From contig JAFSRD010000043.1 of NCBI GenBank assembly GCA_017446265.1, positions 1 through 64,000 on the forward strand: DNA of 64,000 nt. Reading direction: 5' to 3'. This document shows, one piece after another, positions 8,851 to 16,743 of the stretch (positions are counted from its first letter, which is position 1; every line of letters starts with the position of its first letter). The notes beneath the pieces were generated by a model. That model was not told the DNA's origin. It did not search any database and was given only the letters and a program-made list of their open reading frames with translations. Source of the stretch: Treponema sp. Lineage in GTDB: Bacteria; Spirochaetota; Spirochaetia; Treponematales; Treponemataceae. Made by a program: the position numbers and the translations under genes.

Positions 8851-9969
8851 TCAATAAAAAGATGCAGCAACTCTGTCGAGTTCGTTGCGAATCTGTATGT
8901 GCTGTGGACATGCGTCTTCACATGCACCGCATTTTATGCAGCCCGTTGCAGGTTTTTTGCCGTGTCCGTCTACAAGCCAACTTTCCTGCCGCTTTGCCAT
9001 TGCTTTGTTGCTGTACAGAATAAGTTCGTTGAGTGCAGTAAACGAGCCTGAAATGCCTATGTTGCTTGGACACACTTTTGCGCAGTAGTCGCATGTTGTG
9101 CACGGAACGAGCGGAACTGATTCCAACGCACCGCGCGCTTTTTCAATTGTTTCCTGCTCTTGCGGCGAGAGCTTTGTAAAATGCTTCATAAGTTCTACGT
9201 TTTCTTTCAGTTGCTCAATATTGCTCATGCCTGAAAGCACGGTGATAACGCCGTCAAGATTTGCGGCAAAACGGATTGCCCACGATGCGCACGAAGAATT
9301 CGGCTCTGCATCTTTAAATAATTTTTCGACAGACGCAGGCGGTGTTGCAAGCATGCCGCCTTTTACCGGTTCCATAACTATTACTGGCATGCTATGCGCG
9401 CGCGCAACTTCGTAGCAGCGTCGTGATTGCACTGCGGGGTTTTCCCAGTCGCCGTAATTGATTTGTAGTTGCACAAATTCCATTTCAGGATGATTTATTA
9501 ATAATTCTTCAAGCTCTTCAGGTGTCGAATGAAATGAAAAGCCCACATGCTTTATAACACCTTCTTTTTTCTTTTGCTGTACAAAACTCCATAAATCAAA
9601 GTCATCGAAAAATTTCGTGCGTGCTTCACCCAAATTGTGCAACAGATAAAAATCAAAATATGTTGCGCCTGTGCGCGCAAGAGACATTTCAAACTGAGCA
9701 ATTGCGTCTTCGCGTGTTTTGCAATTTATCCATGCAGCGAGCTTTGTTGCAAGTTGATATTTTTCTCGCGGATACCGTTCCACGAGAGCCTGCCGTATGG
9801 CATCTTCGCTTCCCATATATGCCCACGCCGTGTCAAAATACGTAAAACCTGCGCTGAGAAAATAATCAACCATGCATTTTGTTTGTTCAATGTCAATTAC
9901 CATTTTATTTTGCGGAAGCCGCATCATCCCAAAACCGAGTTTTTTAATGTCTTCTCCCAGATATGCCAT
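8851..9969 (-). CDS. Aldo/keto reductase with C-terminal 2[4Fe-4S] ferredoxin-like domain
   Basis: 372 residues. Residues 1-270 form an aldo/keto reductase barrel (LGFGMMRLP; FDTAWAYMGSE; the lysine of ATKL; FYLLHNL). The C-terminal ~80 residues contain CTTCDYCAKVCP and CIKCGACEDACP, two cysteine sets for iron-sulfur clusters. This fused architecture is common in anaerobes and suggests electron transfer to the NAD(P)H site, but the substrate is unknown. The ATG at 9969 is preferred over the in-frame one at 9987 because AGGGGG lies 6 bases upstream of it. Confidence 0.93.
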   Translation of the reverse strand: MAYLGEDIKKLGFGMMRLPQNKMVIDIEQTKCMVDYFLSAGFTYFDTAWAYMGSEDAIRQALVERYPREKYQLATKLAAWINCKTREDAIAQFEMSLARTGATYFDFYLLHNLGEARTKFFDDFDLWSFVQQKKKEGVIKHVGFSFHSTPEELEELLINHPEMEFVQLQINYGDWENPAVQSRRCYEVARAHSMPVIVMEPVKGGMLATPPASVEKLFKDAEPNSSCASWAIRFAANLDGVITVLSGMSNIEQLKENVELMKHFTKLSPQEQETIEKARGALESVPLVPCTTCDYCAKVCPSNIGISGSFTALNELILYSNKAMAKRQESWLVDGHGKKPATGCIKCGACEDACPQHIQIRNELDRVAASFY

Positions 9970-10006
9970 GCTATTCCCCCTAAACAATATAACATAAGGG
10001 TGCCTC

Positions 10007-10029
10007 TAAACGTGAAGTTTAGAGGTTTT
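10007..10029. repeat. 9-bp stem palindrome between divergent genes
   Basis: CCTCTAAAC and GTTTAGAGG are perfect inverted arms around GTGAA. The site lies in the 289-base gap between the start of the aldo/keto reductase (minus) and NADH oxidase (plus), so it is not a terminator for either. On the minus strand it overlaps a possible -35 region (TTCACG) of the reductase, so it may be an operator. The rest of 10030-10200 is AT-rich with no gene. Confidence 0.5.
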
Positions 10030-10202
10030 CATAAATATATCACATGAATTTGCTTTTTATCAACGCTTCCTTAAAAAATACATGGACTTTTGCATCCTAT
10101 GGCATTCCTCTAAAAATTGATTTCCATGAAAAAATACTGCAACTTTGAAAAGGCGATATTTTACATGGCGAAATTTTAGTAATAATTCTAAAAAAATATT
10201 TG

Positions 10203-10252
10203 TTGCAAAAATGAAAAAAGCATCATATAATTATTATAATTTAATATAGGAG
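10203..10252 (+). promoter_or_regulatory. Promoter and ribosome binding site of NADH oxidase
   Basis: TTGCAA at 10203-10208, a 17-base spacer, and a consensus TATAAT at 10226-10231. AGGAG at 10248-10252 lies 6 bases before the ATG at 10259. This is a conventional leadered gene and contrasts with the leaderless arrangement at other genes in the window. Confidence 0.75.
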
Positions 10253-10258
10253 TATATT

Positions 10259-11587
10259 ATGAAAATTGTTATTGTTGGTACAAACCACGCGGGCATTGCA
10301 GCGGCAAATACGCTGCTTGATAATTACAAAGGTAATGAAATCGTTATGATTGACCGCAACACAAATTTGAGCTATTTAGGTTGTGGCACGGCATTATGGA
10401 TTGGCAGGCAAATCGACTCATATCAAAATTTATTTTATACCAAAAGGGAAGATTTTGAAGCAAAAGGCGCAAAAATTTTCATGGAAACATCCGTAAACGA
10501 TATTGACTTTGGCAAAAAAATTGTACACTGCCAAAAGGCAGACGGTGCGTTGTTTGATGAATCGTATGATAAATTGATTCTTGCAACAGGCTCGCTTCCT
10601 ATAGTGCCGAACATTCCGGGAAAAGATTTGAAAGGCATCAACTACCTTAAGTTGTTCCAAGAAGGTCAGGCGGTAGACGCAGAAATAAGCAGGGCAGACG
10701 TAAAAACTGTTGCCGTCATTGGTGCAGGGTACATTGGCGTGGAGCTTGCAGAGGCTGCAAAGTTGCGTGGCAAAAACGTGCTTCTGTTTGACATCGCGCC
10801 GTCATCAATTGCAACATATTACGATGATATTTTTACAAACGAAATGGACAAACGTTTGCGCGACAACGGCATTGACTGCCATTTTGGTGAAGCCGTTACT
10901 GAATACAAAGGCAGTGAGCGCGCGCAAAAAATCGTTACGGCAAAAGGCGAGTACGATGTTGATTTAGTTGTAAATGCAATCGGCTTCCGGCCAAATACGG
11001 AACTTGGCAAAGACCATCTCAAATTGTTTAAAAACGGCGCGTATCTTGTGGATTCTCATCAGCAAACGAGCGACCCAAGCGTGTACGCAATCGGCGACTG
11101 CGCTACAATTTATTCAAATGCCGTACGCGACACAACATACATTGCGCTTGCAACGAATGCAGTGCGCTCCGGTGTTGTCGCGGGTCATAACGTGGCGGGT
11201 ACCGCGCTTGAAGCGATCGGAGTGCAAGGCTCAAACGGCATTTGTGTCTTTGGTTACAAACTCGTTTCAACAGGTCTTTCTGTAACGGGCGCTGCAAAAG
11301 CAGGCATTGACGTTGCTTACTCAGACTTTGAGGATTTGCAGCGACCGGGCTTCATGCGCACAAACGCAACGGTTAAAATCCGTATTGTGTACGAAAAATC
11401 ATCGCGTAGGGTTGTGGGTGCACAGATGGGCTCAACGGAAGATATTTCCATGGGAATTCATATGTTCTCGCTTGCCGTGCAAGAAGGCATTACAATTGAC
11501 AAGCTTAAACTGCTCGACATTTTCTTTTTGCCGCATTTTAATCAGCCATACAATTACATCACAATGTGTGCGTTAACTGCAAAATAA
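10259..11587 (+). CDS. nox: NADH oxidase (water-forming type, CoA-disulfide reductase family)
   Basis: 442 residues with two FAD/NAD-binding Rossmann folds: VGTNHAGIAAA at the N-terminus and VIGAGYIGVELAEAA near residue 155. The redox-active cysteine is C42 in YLGCGTAL, as in enterococcal and treponemal NADH oxidases that reduce oxygen to water without releasing peroxide. The C-terminal dimerisation domain follows from about residue 320. In treponemes this enzyme removes oxygen and regenerates NAD+. It has its own strong promoter. CoA-disulfide reductase and NADH peroxidase share the fold and cysteine, so the exact reaction is an inference. Confidence 0.92.
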   Translation: MKIVIVGTNHAGIAAANTLLDNYKGNEIVMIDRNTNLSYLGCGTALWIGRQIDSYQNLFYTKREDFEAKGAKIFMETSVNDIDFGKKIVHCQKADGALFDESYDKLILATGSLPIVPNIPGKDLKGINYLKLFQEGQAVDAEISRADVKTVAVIGAGYIGVELAEAAKLRGKNVLLFDIAPSSIATYYDDIFTNEMDKRLRDNGIDCHFGEAVTEYKGSERAQKIVTAKGEYDVDLVVNAIGFRPNTELGKDHLKLFKNGAYLVDSHQQTSDPSVYAIGDCATIYSNAVRDTTYIALATNAVRSGVVAGHNVAGTALEAIGVQGSNGICVFGYKLVSTGLSVTGAAKAGIDVAYSDFEDLQRPGFMRTNATVKIRIVYEKSSRRVVGAQMGSTEDISMGIHMFSLAVQEGITIDKLKLLDIFFLPHFNQPYNYITMCALTAK

Positions 11588-11594
11588 TGGCATG

Positions 11595-11622
11595 TTGTTG
11601 CCGTGTTTTTGCACGGCAACAA
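11595..11622 (+). repeat. 11-bp stem hairpin after NADH oxidase
   Basis: TTGTTGCCGTG pairs perfectly with CACGGCAACAA around a 6-base loop, 8 bases after the nox stop codon. The loop is mostly T and no T-run follows the stem, so it is not a classical intrinsic terminator, though its position suggests a role in 3' end formation. Confidence 0.55.
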
Positions 11623-11744
11623 TGTTGGAACAGCACCTGTCAACGGTAAAAATAATCCTCACCGATATTAAAACAGGTTTATTATTCAACAGCATTGCAA
11701 CTTCCCGTGTTTTACGATACAGTAAGACTTCGTGGGAGGCAGAG

Positions 11745-12320
11745 ATGATAGAGCTTATTACCGGTCCAATGTTTTCAGGAAAATCGACATTGCTTTTTCA
11801 AAAAATGGAGCGGTATGTATACGCGCATAAAAAAATAATTTTAGTGCGCCCTGTCCGTGACACGCGCAACTTCTTTTCTCATTCGCCGCTTGACAATGGA
11901 TTGCAACGTCTTGCTGACTCTGGAAAAATAGAAACGCGAACAATTCCTGCGTTTACTGACGAAACGCGCTTTGACGATTATGATGCGGTTTTTGTCGATG
12001 AATATTTTATGATAAAGAATTGCGTGCGTCTTGCACTTGCCTGCCGCACTGACCAAGATGTATATTTTGCAGGGCTGCTTGCCACTTCCGAATGCGAGCT
12101 TTTTGCAGAAACAATTCCGTTGCTCCCTTATTGCGATTCAATCATCAAGCTCAACGGCGTATGCACGCAGTGCGGCAGTCAGTTTGGAAATTATTCATAT
12201 TACATGAAAGGAAAAAAGACAGATGACATTGTTGTTGGCAACGATGAATATACGTGCTTGTGTCGTGATTGCTACATAAAAAATCAAAGCGAAAAAGAAA
12301 CGCAACTTGTGCTTGAATAG
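11745..12320 (+). CDS. tdk: Thymidine kinase
   Basis: 191 residues, the length of type II (TK1-like) thymidine kinases. P-loop GPMFSGKST is at residues 6-14. A zinc-binding lasso is supported by CTQCGS and CLCRDC near the C-terminus. The catalytic segment reads VDEYFMI instead of the usual DEAQF/DEGQF, keeping the glutamate but changing the next residues. It phosphorylates thymidine to dTMP. The start at 11745 follows GGGAGG; the frame is open further upstream but without similarity. A separate route to dTMP is present at 30193 (thyX). Confidence 0.92.
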   Translation: MIELITGPMFSGKSTLLFQKMERYVYAHKKIILVRPVRDTRNFFSHSPLDNGLQRLADSGKIETRTIPAFTDETRFDDYDAVFVDEYFMIKNCVRLALACRTDQDVYFAGLLATSECELFAETIPLLPYCDSIIKLNGVCTQCGSQFGNYSYYMKGKKTDDIVVGNDEYTCLCRDCYIKNQSEKETQLVLE

Positions 12321-12409
12321 CATTAAAAATCGTGTCGATTCGTGCGGGGAATGCCCGATGCTTGCGGGATGTTGTCGATTGCCATGTGCCGCTGCGGCAT
12401 AATGTATTC

Positions 12410-12437
12410 TTTACATTCTTTTAAATCCGTGTATAAT
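12410..12437 (+). promoter_or_regulatory. Promoter of the phosphofructokinase gene
   Basis: TTTACA at 12410-12415, a 16-base spacer, and TATAAT at 12432-12437. A leader of about 30 bases with AAAAGGA precedes the ATG at 12475. Just upstream is the short palindrome TGCCGCTGCGGCA (12387-12399), of unknown role. Confidence 0.65.
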
Positions 12438-12474
12438 CAATAATAGACCTGCTTACTAAAAGGAATGGCAAAAT

Positions 12475-14418
12475 ATGAATCAATATAAAACAGCAAACAA
12501 ATCTACAATGCAGCGGCAACGCTACGACTACAAACCGCAGCTGCCAACAATTTTTTATGCGCCGCTTAACAAAATTGCGCCGAAAGAAGGGCGGCGCGTA
12601 AAACCGCAATCTGACCAAGCAGAAATTGCGCGCGTTTTTTCAAAGACATACGGCACGCCTATCATTGAGTTTACAAAGGGCTCTGCAACAATCCCTGCAA
12701 AACCGCTTATCGTCGGAATTGTGCTTTCTGGCGGACAGGCACCGGGCGGTCATAATGTTATTGCCGGCATTTTTGATGCAATAAAAAAACAAAATCCGCG
12801 CTCAAAGTTGTTTGGTTTTAAAGGCGGTCCTTCAGGATTAATAAACGGAGATTATATAGAAATAAAGCGCAATCTTGTTGATGAATATCGCAACACTGGC
12901 GGTTTTGACATGATTGGTTCAGGCAGAACAAAAATAGAAACAGACAAACAGTTTGATGCTTCAATCAATACCGCACGTCGCTTAAAGCTTGACGCGCTTG
13001 TCATTGTAGGCGGAGACGATTCAAATACAAACGCAGCTTTTTTAGCAAAGTATTTTTTACAGAAAAATATCTCTACAAAAGTAATCGGCGTTCCCAAAAC
13101 AATTGATGGCGATTTGAAGAATGAATATATTGAAGCATCGTTCGGCTTCGACACGGCAACCAAACTGTACGCAGAGCTTATCGGAAACCTCTGCCGCGAC
13201 GTAAATTCTGCGCGAAAATATTGGCATTTTATTAAACTTATGGGACGCTCTGCAAGCCACATTGCGCTTGAATGTGCACTCAAAACGCAGCCGAATGTAT
13301 GCCTCATCGGTGAAGAAATTGCGGCAAAAAAACTTACTGTTTCACAAATTATCAATGCCATTACAGATGTGATTGTAAAACGCTCTGAAAGAGGCGAAAA
13401 TTTCGGTGTAGTGCTTGTTCCCGAAGGCGTTGTAGAATTCATTCCTGAAATGGATGCGCTCATTGAAGAGATAAACGATTTGATGGGTTTGCAAGCGTCT
13501 GTGTTTGCTACGCTAAAAACATACGATCAAATGAATAATTGGCTTTCAAAAAATCTTTCATCTGCTTCATACAATTTATTCTGCCGCTTGCCAAAATTTA
13601 TTGCAAAAGAATTTTTAATGGATCGCGACCCGCACGGCAACGTCCAAGTGTCGCGCATAGACACTGAAAAGTTATTGATTTCATTGATTTCAAAACGGCT
13701 TGACGAACTTGAAAAACAAGGAAAGTATTCTGGCAAATTTAATCCGCTGTCGCATTTTTTTGGCTACGAAGGACGCTCTGCCTTTCCGTCAAATTTTGAT
13801 TCTGACTACTGTTATGCGCTCGGTTTTACAACAGTTCTTCTTGCAATGCATGGGTACACAGGATTCATCGCTGCTGTACAAAATCTTACCGACATGCGAA
13901 AAAATTGGAGACCGTGCGGCATACCGCTTGCAATGATGATGCACATGGAGCGGCGCAAAGGAAAAATGGTTCCTGTTATTAAAAAATCGCTTGTCGATTT
14001 GAACGGCAAAGCATTCAAAATGTTTAAAAAACAGCGCGACTACTGGGCGCTCAATACTGTGTATCGCTTCCCTGGCGCAATTCAATATTTTGGCGACTTG
14101 GAAGTGTGCAACATTCCGACAAAAACACTGTTGCTTGAAAAAGGCGACATGCGCAAAAAAGCGAATACGCAAAAATCGCGTGCAGCAGCGGCACAAAAAA
14201 CACGTGTGCCAAGTACAACAAAAAAATCTTCTAAAAAAACAGGCGCAAAGGCGGGGGTAAAGGCAACAACAAAATCTACTGCAAAGAAAATTGTACGTGG
14301 TGCCGCAAAAAAATCGCTCGCAAAAAGCGCGGGCGCAAAGACACGGGCAACGACAGCAAAAAAATCGTCTTTGGCCGGTGGTGCAAAAAAGCAGAATGCA
14401 AAAAAAGTGCGCGCGTAG
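12475..14418 (+). CDS. pfp: PPi-dependent 6-phosphofructokinase with Lys/Ala-rich C-terminal tail
   Basis: 647 residues. Residues 1-560 match the long PPi-dependent phosphofructokinases that spirochaetes use for glycolysis: LSGGQAPGGHN, GGDDSNTNA (the GGDD aspartate is diagnostic for pyrophosphate rather than ATP), PKTIDGDLKN and MGRSASHIALE. It transfers phosphate from PPi to fructose-6-phosphate, reversibly. The last ~75 residues are an added tail of lysine, alanine, serine and threonine resembling histone H1-like proteins; the usual family length is about 550-575. The start has a conventional ribosome binding site. The enzyme call is firm; the role of the tail is unknown. Confidence 0.93.
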   Translation: MNQYKTANKSTMQRQRYDYKPQLPTIFYAPLNKIAPKEGRRVKPQSDQAEIARVFSKTYGTPIIEFTKGSATIPAKPLIVGIVLSGGQAPGGHNVIAGIFDAIKKQNPRSKLFGFKGGPSGLINGDYIEIKRNLVDEYRNTGGFDMIGSGRTKIETDKQFDASINTARRLKLDALVIVGGDDSNTNAAFLAKYFLQKNISTKVIGVPKTIDGDLKNEYIEASFGFDTATKLYAELIGNLCRDVNSARKYWHFIKLMGRSASHIALECALKTQPNVCLIGEEIAAKKLTVSQIINAITDVIVKRSERGENFGVVLVPEGVVEFIPEMDALIEEINDLMGLQASVFATLKTYDQMNNWLSKNLSSASYNLFCRLPKFIAKEFLMDRDPHGNVQVSRIDTEKLLISLISKRLDELEKQGKYSGKFNPLSHFFGYEGRSAFPSNFDSDYCYALGFTTVLLAMHGYTGFIAAVQNLTDMRKNWRPCGIPLAMMMHMERRKGKMVPVIKKSLVDLNGKAFKMFKKQRDYWALNTVYRFPGAIQYFGDLEVCNIPTKTLLLEKGDMRKKANTQKSRAAAAQKTRVPSTTKKSSKKTGAKAGVKATTKSTAKKIVRGAAKKSLAKSAGAKTRATTAKKSSLAGGAKKQNAKKVRA

Positions 14419-14457
14419 ATTTTAAAACGCGTTGTGTCAAAGCAAGCGAGGAACAGT

Positions 14458-15747
14458 ATGCAGGTCAGCAATGAAACGCTCAACAAATTGCTTGCTCCAT
14501 ATGCTGTTCCTAAAATGGTTGAAGTAGCGCAACAGTTTGATTCTTCACACATTCACGATGTTGAAGCAGCAGTACGACAAGAGCTTGCAAGAGAAGAGAT
14601 TGCTGCATTGATGCGCACTATTCAGCGCGACGAAACAGTTGCAATCACGTGCGGAAGCCGCGGCATTGCGCATATTGCACTTGTACTCAAAACAATTGTA
14701 GATGCAGTAAAATCACGAGGTGCACAGCCGTTTATTTTTCCTGCAATGGGAAGCCACGGCGGAGCAACAGCAGCAGGTCAAAAAGAGTTGCTCGCGCTTT
14801 ACGGCGTAACTGAAGCGAGTGTCGGCGCACCAATCAAAGCGACTATGGAAACAGTTGTTGTCGGCAAAACAAAAACGGGAAAGAGCGTCAATATTGATGC
14901 ATTTGCCGCCTCCGCGCATCACGTCATTGTGGTAAATCGCGTAAAAGCGCACACCGCATTTACAGGAACGTATGAAAGTGGCCTTATGAAAATGATGGTT
15001 GTAGGCATGGGAAAACACGTTGGTGCAATTGCGTGCCATGACGAAGGCTTTGGCATGATGGCAAAAAATATTCCTGAATTTGCTGAAGTTGTTATGAAGA
15101 AAGTGCCAATTTTATTTGGTGTTGCGCTCGTAGAAAACGCATATGAGCAAACATGTTTATTAAAAGCGATTCCTGCAAAAAGCATACCGTCTGTTGAACC
15201 AGAATTATTACTGTATGCGAAATCGCGCATGGGCAGACTTTTGTTTTCGTCGTGCGACATCCTTATTAATGATTATGTAGGAAAAAACATAAGCGGTGAA
15301 GGCGTTGACCCAAACGTTACGGGGCGTGTTCCAACTCCATACTGCGCGCCCGCTTTCACCGCACAACGAATGGCTATCCTTGATATTACGGATGAGTCGC
15401 ACGGCAACTGCTACGGCATTGGATTTGCAGATGTCATTACGCAACGGCTGCTCGATAAAAGCGACTTGTCGAGCATGTATATAAACGCAGTAACAAGTAC
15501 AGTCATTCCCGGTGTAAAAATTCCAATGATTTGCGAAAATCACAAACGTGCAATTCAATGCTGCATTGCAACATGCGTTGGCATTGACCGCCATGCGCCA
15601 AAATTAATAAGAATAAAAGACACATTGCATGTAGGCACAATTTTAATTTCGGAAGCAATGCTCGACGAGGCAAAGAAAAATCCTGCGTTGCATATTCTTG
15701 GTGAACCGAAAGCAATGCACTTTGACGAGCATGGAAATCTATTTTAG
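14458..15747 (+). CDS. LarA-like (lactate racemase domain, DUF2088) protein
   Basis: 429 residues. The N-terminal half has the nucleotide-like motif TCGSRGIAH and the GSHGGATAAGQ stretch typical of LarA/DUF2088 proteins. The middle has VNRVKAHTAFTGTYESG, where LarA carries residues that hold the nickel-pincer cofactor. LarA itself is a lactate racemase, but many family members act on other 2-hydroxy acids, and no larBCE cofactor genes are visible nearby. The ATG at 14458 follows GAGGA; the in-frame codon at 14434 has no such site. It lies 39 bases behind the phosphofructokinase and may be co-transcribed with it. Confidence 0.8.
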   Translation: MQVSNETLNKLLAPYAVPKMVEVAQQFDSSHIHDVEAAVRQELAREEIAALMRTIQRDETVAITCGSRGIAHIALVLKTIVDAVKSRGAQPFIFPAMGSHGGATAAGQKELLALYGVTEASVGAPIKATMETVVVGKTKTGKSVNIDAFAASAHHVIVVNRVKAHTAFTGTYESGLMKMMVVGMGKHVGAIACHDEGFGMMAKNIPEFAEVVMKKVPILFGVALVENAYEQTCLLKAIPAKSIPSVEPELLLYAKSRMGRLLFSSCDILINDYVGKNISGEGVDPNVTGRVPTPYCAPAFTAQRMAILDITDESHGNCYGIGFADVITQRLLDKSDLSSMYINAVTSTVIPGVKIPMICENHKRAIQCCIATCVGIDRHAPKLIRIKDTLHVGTILISEAMLDEAKKNPALHILGEPKAMHFDEHGNLF

Positions 15748-15846
15748 AAAACAGCGCAATGTGAGAGGGCATTTTCTATGGTGCCAAACTGTGTCAATAT
15801 AAACTGCGCCGTGTCAATATCACAAGTTAATGTCTGCGCTGTGTTC

Positions 15847-15875
15847 TTGACGTGGGCAGCACATCGTGTTATGGT
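15847..15875 (+). promoter_or_regulatory. Possible promoter of the YugP-like peptidase
   Basis: TTGACG at 15847-15852, a 17-base spacer and TATGGT at 15870-15875. A strong GGAGGAG lies before the ATG at 15933. The 185-base gap holds nothing else I can identify. Confidence 0.5.
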
Positions 15876-15932
15876 ATATTTCATACTGTGTGAAAACGTG
15901 CTTATAAAATGCTGTATGCGGAGGAGTGGCGC

Positions 15933-16643
15933 ATGGATTTAACGTATCTTATTTTTGTAATGCCCGCAGTCATGTTGAGCATGATTGCAAGTTTTATGGT
16001 CAAAAACAGATTCAACATATACAACAAAGTATTGAGCAAGAAAGGCTTGTCGGGCGCGCAAGCGGCGCAGCTTTTAATGCGTGCAAACGATATCACCGAT
16101 GTGCAAATTACACATATAAGCGGCTCGCTCACTGACAACTACAATCCCACCTCAAAGACACTCAACTTGAGCGACAGCACATATGCAAGTACCTCTATTG
16201 CGGCAATCGGCGTAGCAGCGCACGAAACAGGTCACGCTATTCAACACAAAGTAGGCTATGGACCGCTGGGACTTCGCAGCACGCTCGTGCCAGTTGCAAA
16301 CATCGGCTCGCGTTTTGGTCCCACGCTTGCAATTCTCGGCATCATCTTCGGTGCAAGTGCAGAATCGTCTGCGAGCATGTGGCAGCTTGTTACAAACATC
16401 GGGTTGCTGCTGTTCGGCGGCGCTGTCTTGTTTTATGTGATAACGCTGCCGGTTGAATTTGATGCGTCGCGCCGTGCGCTCAAAATTTTGCAAGAAACAA
16501 ACACGCTCGACAGCGAAGAGCTTTCTGGTGCGCGCAAAGTGCTCTGGGCTGCCGCAATGACATATGTAGCATCTGCGCTCACTGCAATTGGCAACTTGCT
16601 GCGCCTTCTTGTTTTGTCGCGCAATAATAAAAGCAGGCGATAA
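15933..16643 (+). CDS. YugP-like membrane zinc metallopeptidase
   Basis: 236 residues. An N-terminal membrane helix (residues 3-20), a zinc-binding HEXXH motif AAHETGHAIQH, and two or three further hydrophobic segments around 130-185 and 205-225 match the YugP (DUF2227-like, neutral zinc metallopeptidase) family of integral membrane proteins. Its substrate is unknown. The start at 15933 is fixed by GGAGGAG a few bases upstream. It converges with the helicase gene at 16744; the 100-base gap between them contains AGTTTGCA and TGCAAACT as distant inverted arms only. Confidence 0.85.
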   Translation: MDLTYLIFVMPAVMLSMIASFMVKNRFNIYNKVLSKKGLSGAQAAQLLMRANDITDVQITHISGSLTDNYNPTSKTLNLSDSTYASTSIAAIGVAAHETGHAIQHKVGYGPLGLRSTLVPVANIGSRFGPTLAILGIIFGASAESSASMWQLVTNIGLLLFGGAVLFYVITLPVEFDASRRALKILQETNTLDSEELSGARKVLWAAAMTYVASALTAIGNLLRLLVLSRNNKSRR

Positions 16644-16743
16644 CAAGCAACAGTTTGCATGTTGGCCACGCAGTGCATTTTGCCGTCAGTTAAAATTGCG
16701 CTTCTTGGTCAGTTTTTTCAACTGGTACACACACTGTTGCAAA

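Noticed and set aside
11587-11602. A TGGCATG...TTGCC sequence resembling a sigma-54 -24/-12 promoter
   Set aside because: The GG-to-GC spacing is one base short, it is inside the hairpin after nox, and no gene start follows at the right distance.
16644-16743. Terminator between the YugP-like and UvrD-like genes
   Set aside because: AGTTTGCA/TGCAAACT arms are ~80 bases apart with no T-run.
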